A DNA stretch of 61,644 nucleotides from Candidatus Gastranaerophilales bacterium (GCA_910587175.1 CAJULH010000006.1:1-61644); one strand, 5' to 3'. Shown: positions 1 through 8,815, counted from the stretch's first letter. Program-made: numbers and translations. Notes: generated from the sequence alone by a model not told the origin.

Positions 1-80
1 TTTAAGACATTATTTGTTTTAAAATCTGCTTTAAAATCTAATTCTTTAATACCATAAGTGTTTTCATTTTTTATTTGCAT
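1..80 (-). CDS. N-terminal part of an unknown protein, cut by the window edge
   Basis: The minus strand carries an ATG at 78-80 followed by 26 open codons to the window edge, beginning M-Q-I-K-N-E-N-T-Y-G-I-K. A purine-rich ribosome binding site (AAAGAGAG) lies about 6 bases upstream, which makes this start credible. Too little is visible to name the product. It is separated from tuf by a strong terminator, so it is probably a separate transcription unit reading away from tuf in the same direction. Confidence 0.5.
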   Translation of the reverse strand, partial: MQIKNENTYGIKELDFKADFKTNNVL

Positions 81-209
81 AAATCTCTCTTTAATAAAAT
101 AAAAATATCGGTGGAAAATTTTAAAGGATAGAATAGATAAATATATAAAGTATATATTATTTTAAATAATTGATATAATTTTAAAGAGCTTGTTACAAAA
201 GTTAATAAC

Positions 210-244
210 AAAAAACCCTTGAATAAAAAATTCAAGGGTTTTTA
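210..244 (-). terminator. Rho-independent terminator after tuf
   Basis: A perfect inverted repeat (AAAACCCTTGAAT / ATTCAAGGGTTTT, loop AAAAA) with flanking A and T runs lies 30 bases past the tuf stop codon. It would end the tRNA-tuf transcript and could work in both directions. Confidence 0.85.
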
Positions 245-272
245 AATTTATTTGGTTATAGATTTTAAATCA

Positions 273-1481
273 CTATTCTGTAATTTTGTCTACAACGCCG
301 GCGCCAACTGTTCTTCCGCCTTCTCTGATAGCAAATCTCATACCTTGTTCAATAGCTACAGGAGCGATTAATTCAACGTCCATAACTACGTTATCACCAG
401 GCATAACCATTTCGCCGTCAAATTTAATTGAACCAGTTACGTCAGTTGTTCTGATATAGAACTGAGGTCTGTAACCAGGGAAGAATGGAGTGTGACGTCC
501 ACCTTCGTCTTTTGTTAAAACGTAAACGTTAGCTGTGAATTTTGTATGTGGGTGGATTGAACCAGGTTTTGCAAGAACTTGACCTCTTTGGATGTCTTTT
601 TTATCAACACCACGAAGTAAAGCACCAATGTTATCACCTGCTTGACCTTGGTCAAGAAGTTTTCTGAACATTTCAACACCGGTTACAGTTGATTTTTTAG
701 TTTCACCGAAACCAACGATTTCAACTTCGTCACCAACTTTAACAACGCCACGTTCAACACGACCTGTAGCAACTGTACCACGACCTGTGATAGAGAATAC
801 GTCTTCAACAGGCATTAGGAATGGTTTATCAAGGTCACGAACAGGGGTCGGGATGTAGCTGTCGATAGCATCCATAAGTTCCCAAATTTTATCAACCCAT
901 TTATCATCACCACGTTTTACTGATGAATTTGCTTGTACAGCTTCTAAAGCTTTTAGAGCTGAACCTTTGATGAAAGGAATGTTGTCGCCGTCAAATTCAT
1001 AAGAACTTAACATTTCACGAACTTCCATTTCAACTAATTCAAGAAGTTCTTCATCATCAACCATGTCACATTTGTTCATAAATACAACTAGTCTAGGAAC
1101 ACCAACCTGTCTTGCAAGAAGGATGTGCTCACGAGTCTGAGGCATAGCACCATCAGTTGCTGCAACTACAAGAATAGCGCCGTCCATTTGGGCAGCACCA
1201 GTAATCATGTTTTTAACGTAGTCGGCGTGGCCTGGGCAGTCAACGTGTGCATAGTGTCTTGTTTCAGTTTCGTATTCAACGTGTGCAGTTGAAATGGTAA
1301 TACCACGTGCTTTTTCTTCAGGTGCAGCATCGATTTCATCAAATTTCTTAGCTTCTGCTTGACCTGCTGCAGCCATACAACCTGTAATAGCAGCTGTTAA
1401 TGTTGTTTTACCGTGGTCTACGTGACCAATGGTACCAACGTTAACGTGCGGCTTGGTTCTTTCAAATTTTTCTCTAGCCAT
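273..1481 (-). CDS. tuf: Translation elongation factor Tu
   Basis: EF-Tu is the GTPase that delivers aminoacyl-tRNA to the ribosome. The 402-aa product begins M-A-R-E-K-F-E-R-T-K and carries G1 GHVDHGKT at residues 19-26, the G3 motif DCPGH, the G4 motif NKCD and the typical C-terminal barrels ending VGAGVVDKITE. The start at 1481 is chosen because AAGGAG precedes it at good spacing. The open frame runs further upstream, but that extension would translate through the tRNA-Tyr gene and is rejected. The gene sits downstream of three tRNA genes, matching the classic tRNA-tufB operon, and is followed by a strong terminator. Confidence 0.98.
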   Translation of the reverse strand: MAREKFERTKPHVNVGTIGHVDHGKTTLTAAITGCMAAAGQAEAKKFDEIDAAPEEKARGITISTAHVEYETETRHYAHVDCPGHADYVKNMITGAAQMDGAILVVAATDGAMPQTREHILLARQVGVPRLVVFMNKCDMVDDEELLELVEMEVREMLSSYEFDGDNIPFIKGSALKALEAVQANSSVKRGDDKWVDKIWELMDAIDSYIPTPVRDLDKPFLMPVEDVFSITGRGTVATGRVERGVVKVGDEVEIVGFGETKKSTVTGVEMFRKLLDQGQAGDNIGALLRGVDKKDIQRGQVLAKPGSIHPHTKFTANVYVLTKDEGGRHTPFFPGYRPQFYIRTTDVTGSIKFDGEMVMPGDNVVMDVELIAPVAIEQGMRFAIREGGRTVGAGVVDKITE

Positions 1482-1554
1482 AAGATGTGATTCTCCTTTT
1501 GTAATATTTATTTGGTTTATTTTTTCAATTGGTTGGTAATACTTGTTAAAAAAA

Positions 1555-1637
1555 TGGGCAGAGGTGGATTCGAACCACCGTAGTCTCGCGACGGCAGATT
1601 TACAGTCTGCTCCCTTTAGCCACTCGGGCATCTACCC
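1555..1637 (-). tRNA. tRNA-Tyr (anticodon GTA)
   Basis: The minus strand folds as a class II tRNA. The acceptor GGGTAGA pairs with TCTGCCC (one G-T pair), the anticodon stem GCAGA/TCTGC encloses the loop CTGTAAA, there is a long variable arm, and the T arm contains GGTTCGAATCC. The discriminator is A, and the 3' CCA is not encoded. It is the last tRNA before tuf. Confidence 0.95.
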
Positions 1638-1817
1638 ATATTATTTTGTTTTAAATGTTCAACATTTATTTTGTTATTTTGCGTATATGCTCCGAGCGGC
1701 GGGCTTATTTTATTTTATAAAAGACCGTTTGCAAAAATGACATTTAGTCATTTTACCTTCACTCATTTTACTGAGTTTACTCGGGCATCTACCCATATTA
1801 TTTTGTTTTAAATGTTC
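1622..1817. repeat. 39-bp direct repeat: duplicated tRNA-Tyr 5' end plus upstream spacer
   Basis: Positions 1622-1660 and 1779-1817 are identical over 39 bases. The first copy is the 5' end of the intact tRNA-Tyr and its upstream spacer. The second is an isolated fragment covering about the first 16 tRNA bases. The roughly 118 bases between copies contain a GC-rich patch and the hairpin TGACATTTAGTCA. The structure could be a partial tandem duplication or the footprint of a small element that targeted the tRNA 5' end. Confidence 0.8.
1736..1752. repeat. Small hairpin repeat, copy A
   Basis: AATGAC-ATTTA-GTCATT forms a 6-bp stem with a 5-base loop. It is closely related to copies at 1960 and 46320, and the base pairs next to the TGAC/GTCA core differ between copies but remain paired. 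Confidence 0.6.
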
Positions 1818-1833
1818 TAATTGGCAATTAATT

Positions 1834-1905
1834 TGCCCATGACGAGATTTGAACTCGTGGCCTCTCCCTTACCAAGGGAGTGCGCTACCCCTGCGCCACA
1901 TGGGC
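1834..1905 (-). tRNA. tRNA-Thr (anticodon GGT)
   Basis: The minus strand gives acceptor GCCCATG pairing with CATGGGC, anticodon stem CTCCC/GGGAG with loop TTGGTAA, and T arm ACGAG/CTCGT with loop TTCAAAT. The 72-nt gene has discriminator A and no encoded CCA. It lies between tRNA-Thr(TGT) and tRNA-Tyr. Confidence 0.95.
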
Positions 1906-2011
1906 TTAAATTATTTTATGCCTTGCCGCGCCCTCCGGGAGTGCTTCCTCTCATAAAACCTGACATTTAGTCAGCTTTTACTTGGCACAGTCCCTGCGCC
2001 ACATGGGCTTA
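1889..2011. repeat. 20-bp direct repeat: duplicated tRNA-Thr 5' end
   Basis: CCCTGCGCCACATGGGCTTA occurs at 1889-1908 (inside the intact tRNA-Thr and just upstream of it) and again at 1992-2011 as an isolated fragment. The intervening 83 bases include a GC-rich patch and hairpin copy B. The arrangement parallels the tRNA-Tyr duplication next door. Confidence 0.75.
1961..1975. repeat. Small hairpin repeat, copy B
   Basis: CTGAC-ATTTA-GTCAG forms a stem-loop with the same core as copy A, but the closing base pair is C-G instead of A-T. The change on one side is matched on the other. Confidence 0.6.
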
Positions 2012-2080
2012 TTTTTTGTGTTCTCGTTACACAGGCGGGTTTAATAAATTTTAATTTTAAATGTACAATTTTAAAAAATT

Positions 2081-2152
2081 AGCCGATGATGGGACTCGAA
2101 CCCGCAACCTACGGTTTACAAAACCGTTGCTCTACCATTGAGCTACATCGGC
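2081..2152 (-). tRNA. tRNA-Thr (anticodon TGT)
   Basis: The minus strand gives acceptor GCCGATG pairing with CATCGGC, anticodon stem ACGGT/ACCGT with loop TTTGTAA (anticodon TGT), and T arm GCGGG/CCCATC-type with loop TTCGAGT. The 72-nt gene has no encoded CCA and is the first gene of the tRNA-tuf operon. Confidence 0.95.
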
Positions 2153-2206
2153 ATTTCGCTGTGATAACAAAATATTTGTAATTACAAGCACGTTTTCAAT
2201 AGTAAC

Positions 2207-2235
2207 ATGTTATTCAAGACAAAACAAACTGTCAA
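2207..2235 (-). promoter_or_regulatory. Promoter of the tRNA-tuf operon
   Basis: On the minus strand a consensus -35 TTGACA (2235-2230) is followed after 17 bases by TAACAT (2212-2207). The start site would be about 45 bases upstream of the first tRNA. Confidence 0.6.
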
Positions 2236-2242
2236 GTAATTT

Positions 2243-3202
2243 CTATTCAATTGATAATGTTTTTTCTAAAATATCAATCAAATTGCTGATAAAAAGCTTT
2301 ATATAGAATTGGTTTGTCAGTCTGTATTTTTCTAAATATTCTCCGCTAAACCTGTAAAAATCCTGTTTATTTTCAAGCTTTTTAAACCTTTTCGCCCAAT
2401 AAAGACAGATATTAAGGCAGTTTTTGGCATAAATTTTTTCATAGGTCTTAAAGTCTTTGAAAGAATAAAAAATTTCATCACTTTTTTTAAGGGCAATGAT
2501 TACTTCTTTTACCCAGTTGCATTTACCTTTTTTTAAATATGCTTTATGTCCTCTTCTGTAATAATAAACGGGATTTTTGGAAACAAGAATCTTTTTGCTT
2601 GTTAAAACTGCTTTATAAAAGAAGGGCAGATCTTCTGCAAGATGCGCCTCAATGAATTCTATACCGTTTTTAAAAAGAAATTCTTTTTTATATGCCTTTG
2701 CCCAGGGTTCAAAATTTCCTTTTAAAGTTTCACCGTCTGTGTTTTTCATACTCAAAAAACATTTTTTCCCTGCGTATTTTTTTAATGGAAAACGAAACTC
2801 CGTACTGTTATTTTTGTGTTCCTTTATTATATGAAACGGAGCAAAGATTATATCCGGCTCTGTGTCTTCATTTGAGTCTGCAATTGTATCATAGAAATTT
2901 TGCAGCGCATTCTTATCTAGAATATCATCAGAGTCAAGATACACTATATATTTGCCCAAAGCCTCTTTTGTGCCGAAATTTCTGCTGAATGCGGGACCTT
3001 TATTTTCATTGTTAAAAATTCTTAATTTTTCATCTTTAAAATCTGTTAAAATTAAAGAGCTTTTATCTGTTGAGCCGTCGTTTACAACTATTATTTCAAA
3101 ATTTCCGTCAAAACTTTGGTTTAAAGCGCTTTTAATACATTCTTTTATGTGTCTTTCGCCGTTGTATAAAGGGATAACTATGCTAAATTCTGTTTCATTC
3201 AT
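2243..3202 (-). CDS. Family 2 glycosyltransferase
   Basis: The 319-aa protein has a GT-A fold of the GT2 type. It starts FSIVIPLYNGERHIKECI and continues with the nucleotide-binding IIVVNDGSTDKS, the metal-binding D-x-D in YLDSDDILDKN near residue 93, and a later ED-type motif (LAEDLPF). Such enzymes transfer a sugar from a nucleotide donor to glycan or lipid acceptors; the substrate cannot be read from sequence. It stands alone on the minus strand, upstream of the tRNA operon. No Shine-Dalgarno sequence is visible. A TGTAAAAT box ends 8 bases before the ATG, so the mRNA may be leaderless. Confidence 0.9.
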   Translation of the reverse strand: MNETEFSIVIPLYNGERHIKECIKSALNQSFDGNFEIIVVNDGSTDKSSLILTDFKDEKLRIFNNENKGPAFSRNFGTKEALGKYIVYLDSDDILDKNALQNFYDTIADSNEDTEPDIIFAPFHIIKEHKNNSTEFRFPLKKYAGKKCFLSMKNTDGETLKGNFEPWAKAYKKEFLFKNGIEFIEAHLAEDLPFFYKAVLTSKKILVSKNPVYYYRRGHKAYLKKGKCNWVKEVIIALKKSDEIFYSFKDFKTYEKIYAKNCLNICLYWAKRFKKLENKQDFYRFSGEYLEKYRLTNQFYIKLFISNLIDILEKTLSIE

Positions 3203-3287
3203 GATTTATCATTTTACAATAAATTTGTGTGATGTATAATAAATTTATAATTATTTACGGAAATGATGGGATTTTAAAGCGAAGCGA

Positions 3288-6140
3288 ATGAGAGTTATTC
3301 AAACTAAAAATGATACAATAAGACTTATTTTTAACCCTAAAACAGACGGGCTTTGCCTTAGCGATTTTTTAATTGTAAGGGATGGCGAAGATAATTTTCT
3401 TGGTCAAATTGTTGAAATTTACGATGATAAATTCAATCAGGAAGAAAATGTTGCAACAATAAGGCTTGTATATCGCATTTTGCCTGACCAGCAGGTTGTT
3501 CCGTATGATAATTTTACTCCGTCGCGCGAGTGTGAAATTGCAAGGATTAAACTTGAAGAAATTGAAAAGTGTGTAAATGCAGACAAAGCCACAGTTCCTT
3601 TCGGTATCAGCGCAAAAGGGGACAAAGTTGTAAATATAGCCCTGGATTTTTTCAACAATAATCCTGTTGTATTTGCTGATAAACTGGATGAGACAAATTG
3701 TGCATTTGAAAATATTGCACAAAAATTAAAAAGCCATAAGAAGGTTGTAGCTATTGACTATACCGGTAATTTAAATATTAAAAATTCCAAAAGAATTAAA
3801 GCAATTAACGATTTTAAACTTCCTTTGGATTTTTATTCGCTGGATTACATCTGGGAAAAAGCTTTAGGGCATACGCCACTGGAAGTTCAGACAGAGCTTG
3901 AAGACACATTTATCGAATTGAAAGATTTTGTAAATTCAACAGAAGATAAATACATTCCGTTTCCAAGGTTTATAAAGGTTATAGAACAGCAATACAAGGC
4001 TACTCCTGCCTTTGGTTTAAAGGTGCTTTTAAATAAACTGAAAAGATATTGGAATGATGGGCTGTTTAGTCGTTCCAAAAAGGAATTTCAAGCAATTTCA
4101 AAAGCAATTCAAAAAGAAGATGCTGTTATCGTTGATTTATCAAATCTAAAGCTTGAATGGCATAAGGACTTTCTTGAATTTGTGATAAGGCAGATAAAAG
4201 ACACCGATGCTTATCTTTTATTGAGGTTTAATGAAAATAATTCAAATCCTGAAATTATAAACGATTTATACCTGAAAAACCCGAAATTAAATATTATATC
4301 CAGTGTTTCATACGGTTTTGCAAAGCTTCCGTATTTAATGGAGCATGTTAAAAACTATGTTCTTTTTAAAACTTTAAACCCGAGACGTGATTTTGGTTTT
4401 GCAAATGCGCAAATTGCTGCATTGAATTCTTCTTCATTTGTTGCTTTTGGCGAAGATACAAAAGATTTCATGTTTGTTTTGAAAAACTATATTTTCAATG
4501 AAGAAGATTTGAAAAAACCGGAAGATAAAAAACTGTATATTGATTTAAATCTTGAATTAGAAGAATTAACCTCTGTTGAGCTTGCAGATGGCAATTTTGA
4601 ATTGAAAAATATTCATATACAGCCAAGCGCAAAGTCCAGATTATCAGAGGAAGTTACCCTAAATGAAGTGATGCCTGAAACAGAAAATAAAGATATTGTA
4701 AAAGAACCTGCAGAACTTCAGGAAAATGATGAAGATACGGCTGCAGAAGAAACTTCCGCAGAGATTTTGGAGGCTGACAACAAAGATTCTTTGGAAGCTG
4801 CCGAAGAAACCATAGTAGACGATGATGATACAAAAGAAGAAAATTCATCAAATGAAGAAATTCCAGGCATTGTATCAAACAAACTGGATGAAGCTGTAGC
4901 TGATGCAACAGGCAAAACTGATATACAGACTGATGCGGAGAATGATGCAAAAGTGGCTGAGCTTATTGAAGCAAGCCTTAAAAATGATGAAGAATATATA
5001 AAAGAAATTAAAAACGAAGAAACCTCTGTTGATACCAGCGATGCTGTATCTGAAAATGAAAGCTCTGTATCTGAAATTCCTGTAGCCGAAGAGGATTTGG
5101 ACTATTTTATAAATTCTGAAGAGGAAAAAGATGCTGATGTCACGGAGGATGATTCAGATGAAGTTATAACATCTGATATGATTGAAAATGCAGCACTAAA
5201 TGAAGAAATTAACGATAAACTTGCAAATGAAATTGAAGCACAGGCAGAGGCTGAAGAGCTGGAAGACAAAATTTTGGATGATTCCGGTGTAAAAAAAACT
5301 CTTTTAAAAGATTCTTCAGACGCCGAAATTTCCGCTGATGACGCAATTAAAGAAGAAATTACAGAAGAACCTGTGCAGGAAGTTATCGAACAAACTACAG
5401 AAGAGCCTGATATAGAACAGGATGAAGAAAAAATTCCGCAATCTGATGAGTCTGAGGCTGAAGAAATATCGTCTGAAGCAGAAGAGAATGTTGTTGAAGC
5501 TGTTATTGAAGAAGAGCCGGTTTTAGCCGGAGAACAGCCTGAAATTTCACCTGTGGAGCCTGCTTATGAGACAAAAGGTGAAGCGGAAAGTAAGAACAAG
5601 CAGCCAAAGCAGAATCCAAACGATGCGATAATTATTGTAAAAGAAAAGCCTATTTTGCAAATCGATGATTTCACCGAAGATGAGCCTGAAGACGGGCAAA
5701 TTCCTGTTGAATCAAAAGAAACTGATATTGACAAAGAAGATGACAATAAGGTTGATGATGAAGACGGTATCTCTTTAAAGGAACTTGCCCAAAAATCTAT
5801 TGAAGCAAGATTTGAAGAGGTTATTGGTGAAACAAAGAAGACAGGAGTTTCAAAAAACCAGCTTAAAATAAACGAAAATGTTTCAATTGATCTTAATAAA
5901 ATAAAGAATAGCAGTGATTCAACCGAATCTATTTTGCCTATTTTTAATAATGATGATGCAGATGACGAACCCTATGAATACGAGTTTCAGGAAGGGATGA
6001 AAGTTTCACATCAAAAATATGGCGAAGGAAATATCTTAAAGGTTGTAAAGTATTCAAACAGATGCTTGCTTCAGATTGAATTTGAGGGTTCTGGTAAAAG
6101 ACTTTTAGACCCGAAAATTGCAAAAATTAAACCTGTTTAA
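3288..6140 (+). CDS. 950-aa acidic protein with C-terminal PcrA/UvrD-like Tudor domain
   Basis: I do not recognise the full protein. Residues 1-100 are beta-rich (ILPDQQVVPYDNFTPSRECE). Residues 100-440 look like a globular domain resembling a P-loop fold but lacking any Walker A motif. Residues about 455-880 are extremely rich in Glu and Asp and probably disordered. The last 60 residues (EGMKVSHQKYGEGNILKV... and RLLDPKIAKIKPV) match the small domain that ends PcrA/UvrD helicases and contacts RNA polymerase. No helicase motifs are present. A TATAAT box at 3235-3240 suggests a leader of about 40 bases with a weak ribosome site. The gene converges on its neighbour, with stop codons only one base apart. 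Confidence 0.8.
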   Translation: MRVIQTKNDTIRLIFNPKTDGLCLSDFLIVRDGEDNFLGQIVEIYDDKFNQEENVATIRLVYRILPDQQVVPYDNFTPSRECEIARIKLEEIEKCVNADKATVPFGISAKGDKVVNIALDFFNNNPVVFADKLDETNCAFENIAQKLKSHKKVVAIDYTGNLNIKNSKRIKAINDFKLPLDFYSLDYIWEKALGHTPLEVQTELEDTFIELKDFVNSTEDKYIPFPRFIKVIEQQYKATPAFGLKVLLNKLKRYWNDGLFSRSKKEFQAISKAIQKEDAVIVDLSNLKLEWHKDFLEFVIRQIKDTDAYLLLRFNENNSNPEIINDLYLKNPKLNIISSVSYGFAKLPYLMEHVKNYVLFKTLNPRRDFGFANAQIAALNSSSFVAFGEDTKDFMFVLKNYIFNEEDLKKPEDKKLYIDLNLELEELTSVELADGNFELKNIHIQPSAKSRLSEEVTLNEVMPETENKDIVKEPAELQENDEDTAAEETSAEILEADNKDSLEAAEETIVDDDDTKEENSSNEEIPGIVSNKLDEAVADATGKTDIQTDAENDAKVAELIEASLKNDEEYIKEIKNEETSVDTSDAVSENESSVSEIPVAEEDLDYFINSEEEKDADVTEDDSDEVITSDMIENAALNEEINDKLANEIEAQAEAEELEDKILDDSGVKKTLLKDSSDAEISADDAIKEEITEEPVQEVIEQTTEEPDIEQDEEKIPQSDESEAEEISSEAEENVVEAVIEEEPVLAGEQPEISPVEPAYETKGEAESKNKQPKQNPNDAIIIVKEKPILQIDDFTEDEPEDGQIPVESKETDIDKEDDNKVDDEDGISLKELAQKSIEARFEEVIGETKKTGVSKNQLKINENVSIDLNKIKNSSDSTESILPIFNNDDADDEPYEYEFQEGMKVSHQKYGEGNILKVVKYSNRCLLQIEFEGSGKRLLDPKIAKIKPV

Positions 6141-6141
6141 T

Positions 6142-7110
6142 CTATAATAGCAGGGCAAGTATCATAAGAACGAAAGTTCCAAGCTGCATACCTGTGGATG
6201 CGAATTTTTGAAATTTATTGTTATCGTAATATTTTGCAGTTTTCTTTGCGGTGGAAGCTGCCTGAAGTCTTGCAACCCTTGAATATTCATCATCAGATGC
6301 AAAGTCTCTTTGGAATATGCGTCTTTCAAGACGGTTTAGACGTACTGCCATAGGGTCATACGAGAATGTTTGTCCGAAAAGTGAATTCTCCAGTCCTGCA
6401 ATTTGCAATGACGCATCAGAGCCTCCGTAACCGTAATCATAGCTGTAATTATCATTACGCTGTTTTCTGCCTCTTTTTTCGGCGTCAGACCTTGCTTTTG
6501 CAATAATGTCTTCTTCTGTATATTCATCCTCATAAGAATATCCGGAAGTGCCTGAATTTGGGCGGTAGTATTCACCTGTCTGGTAATTTGGCAGAGTGGA
6601 AGAAGGCTTTGATACGGCAATTTTTGCTTTCAGGCTGTCTGTTCTTTGGGCTAAATCTCCTTTTTGTGTGCTGCCAAAGACTTTTCCTTCCAGCCTTTCT
6701 AGCCTTTTATAAATATTTTCTTTTTTATAATTTTGCCCTAAAAGCTGCATTTCAAGCATATCTACAACAGGATAGTTTATGCCTGCGTCTTCATCCCCGT
6801 ATAATTCGGAAACAGGAGCTTTAGCTTCCGCCAGGCTTTCAAGACCAAGAGTGGAATTTAATTTGTTAATTCTTTCCTGAATTGAGCTTTTAGTGTTTTG
6901 TGTGCCAAAAACCTCGTTTTCTATTCTTTTTAAGCGGGTTTCATTTGTTTCGTTTTGATAGTTTAAATCCCAAAGGCTGGTTTCAATCTTTGTTATTTGC
7001 TCTCCCAAGGAATCTTCCGCTCTTGCGGTTTCATTAAACGGGACGCCAAGCAAAAACAAAGATACAAAAATTGTTAATATAAATATTTTTACAAAATTTA
7101 CTTTTTTCAT
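6142..7110 (-). CDS. Exported or membrane protein with repeated L-E-x-x-L-x-G-Q motif
   Basis: The 322-aa protein has a hydrophobic N-terminal segment (residues 8-24) ending near a signal-peptidase-like A-R-A, and a hydrophobic C-terminal stretch (FVLMILALLL). Between them, a roughly 30-residue unit recurs at least three times: near residue 40 (IETSLWDLNYQNE, then RLKRIENEVFG), near 120 (LEMQLLGQNYKKE, then RLERLEGKVFG) and near 245 (LENSLFGQTFSYD, then RLNRLERRIFQ). Function is unknown; the repeats suggest a structural or binding role at the cell envelope. A TATAAT box ends 6 bases before the ATG and no ribosome site is visible, so translation may be leaderless. Confidence 0.75.
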   Translation of the reverse strand: MKKVNFVKIFILTIFVSLFLLGVPFNETARAEDSLGEQITKIETSLWDLNYQNETNETRLKRIENEVFGTQNTKSSIQERINKLNSTLGLESLAEAKAPVSELYGDEDAGINYPVVDMLEMQLLGQNYKKENIYKRLERLEGKVFGSTQKGDLAQRTDSLKAKIAVSKPSSTLPNYQTGEYYRPNSGTSGYSYEDEYTEEDIIAKARSDAEKRGRKQRNDNYSYDYGYGGSDASLQIAGLENSLFGQTFSYDPMAVRLNRLERRIFQRDFASDDEYSRVARLQAASTAKKTAKYYDNNKFQKFASTGMQLGTFVLMILALLL

Positions 7111-7208
7111 AAAAATATTATATCAACAAAATTTGTTTAAATTACGATATTTTAGTTTAATAAACCTGATTCTTCTTTTGTTTAATAAAACTTAAACTTT
7201 AAGATAAT

Positions 7209-8717
7209 TTACACCTTTTGTGCAGATATTTGCTTTGTAAGTTCGTCAACTATGCCAACAAGTGCACTCTCGTATTTTTCGCATTTTTCTTTGGTATTTG
7301 CCTCAAAACGCATTGTAAATACAGGTTCTGTGTTAGATTTTCTAATTAGCGCAAACCCGTCTTCAAAAATTATCCGAAGTCCGTCCAGGGTCACAATTTC
7401 TTTAATTTTTGAATCAAATAAATCATCGCACACTTTTGTGTTTAATTCATCCAAAACCGCCTGTTTGAATTCATTCGGGCATTTAAACCTTACTTCGTTT
7501 GAAATAAATACTTTGTCAAACGGTTTTAATAAATCCTGAATCTTAAAATCAGGGTTTTCTTTTTTATTCTTTGAGACAATTTCAATCAGGCGCATTCCGG
7601 CATATATTGCATCATCAAAACCATAATATCTGTCTTTAAAGAATACATGACCGCTCATCTCTCCTGCAAGAAGGGCACCTGTTTCCTTCATTTTTGATTT
7701 TATGTATCCATGACCTGTTTTATACATTACAGCATTGCCGCCAGCTTCATTTATTGTGTCGTATAATACTTGCGAACATTTTACTTCGGATACCACAGTA
7801 GGCTTTTCGCCTCTTGGTTTAAGTGAATTTATTAAATCAAGGGCATAGATTAATAAAAGCTTGTCTCCTGAAACCATTTTGCCTTCTGAATCCACAAGTC
7901 CGATTCTGTCTGAATCTCCGTCAAATGCTATACCAAAATCTGCTTTGTTTTCAATAACCGCTTTTTTAATATCATCAAGGGTGGATTCATCAGACGGGTT
8001 TGGATGGTGATTAGGGAAGTTGCCGTCCGGTTCGGAATATAGCTCTATGATTTCAGCACCCATTTCTCTGTAGATTTTAGGCGCCACAATGCCTGCAGTT
8101 GCATTGGCACTGTCTACAATTATTTTTAGTCCGTCGGCACATTTTGAAAAGCCGTCAAGAAGTTTTTCTGCATATATTTCCCTAAGGTCGAATTCTTCAA
8201 TGAAACCCTTGCTTGTAATAGGGAGCCTTCCTTCTTTTGCAAGCTCGTAAACATTTTCTGCTGCAGCTTTTACTTCTTTTATGTCAGCTTCTGAAAGGCT
8301 TGATTTGTTGAATGTCATCTTTAGACCATTGTATTCAGAAGGGTTATGTGATGCTGTTATAATGAGTGCGCCGTTTATTTTATGACCCTTTAAAACCTCT
8401 TCGGGTATTTTTGCAAATTCACTGAAATATCCCATAGGGGTAGGTGCAAGACCAATATCGACAACATTTGCACCGTATAACGTCACCCCTTTTATAACGG
8501 CATCCTTTAATTCTTTAGAATGGAGTCTTGCATCCATACAAACACAAAAACAAAGTTCATCGGCGCGTTTTGTTACCCCTTTTTCCTTAAACTGGTTTAG
8601 TGCCCATTTTACATACCCCATTGCAGCATATAAAAATACTTCGGAGTTTACTTCCTTTGGGAATATGCCTCTTATATCATTTTTGCCAAATGCGCTTGTG
8701 TTTAAATTATTCTCCAT
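7209..8717 (-). CDS. Phosphomannomutase/phosphoglucomutase family enzyme
   Basis: This alpha-D-phosphohexomutase interconverts hexose 1-phosphate and 6-phosphate for glycan precursors. All four signature loops are visible: catalytic serine in TASHNPSEYNGLKM, metal-binding DGDSDRIGLVD, sugar-binding GEMSGHVFF, and phosphate-binding RKSNTEPVFTMRFEA near the end. The length (502 aa) suits the ManB/AlgC-type group. I place the start at 8717 rather than the ATG 12 bases earlier, because TATGGAG lies 6 bases before it and the earlier ATG has no ribosome site. Whether mannose or glucose phosphate is preferred cannot be told. Confidence 0.93.
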   Translation of the reverse strand: MENNLNTSAFGKNDIRGIFPKEVNSEVFLYAAMGYVKWALNQFKEKGVTKRADELCFCVCMDARLHSKELKDAVIKGVTLYGANVVDIGLAPTPMGYFSEFAKIPEEVLKGHKINGALIITASHNPSEYNGLKMTFNKSSLSEADIKEVKAAAENVYELAKEGRLPITSKGFIEEFDLREIYAEKLLDGFSKCADGLKIIVDSANATAGIVAPKIYREMGAEIIELYSEPDGNFPNHHPNPSDESTLDDIKKAVIENKADFGIAFDGDSDRIGLVDSEGKMVSGDKLLLIYALDLINSLKPRGEKPTVVSEVKCSQVLYDTINEAGGNAVMYKTGHGYIKSKMKETGALLAGEMSGHVFFKDRYYGFDDAIYAGMRLIEIVSKNKKENPDFKIQDLLKPFDKVFISNEVRFKCPNEFKQAVLDELNTKVCDDLFDSKIKEIVTLDGLRIIFEDGFALIRKSNTEPVFTMRFEANTKEKCEKYESALVGIVDELTKQISAQKV

Positions 8718-8779
8718 TTTCCGCTCCATATTAAAATAATTATTTAAGCCTATTATATCATTAAATTTGATATTATTTT

Positions 8780-8808
8780 TTGGTGTTTTTTAAAAAATAT
8801 TGTATAAT
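8780..8808 (+). promoter_or_regulatory. Promoter placed for a leaderless transcript
   Basis: TTGGTG (8780-8785), 17 bases, then TGTATAAT with -10 at 8803-8808. Transcription would start at about 8815-8816, on the ATG itself. Confidence 0.55.
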
Positions 8809-8815
8809 TGAATGT

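Noticed and set aside
1482..1631. N-terminal extension of EF-Tu by 50 residues
   Set aside because: The extension reads through the tRNA-Tyr gene, is absent from EF-Tu of other bacteria, and a strong ribosome site precedes the internal ATG at 1481.
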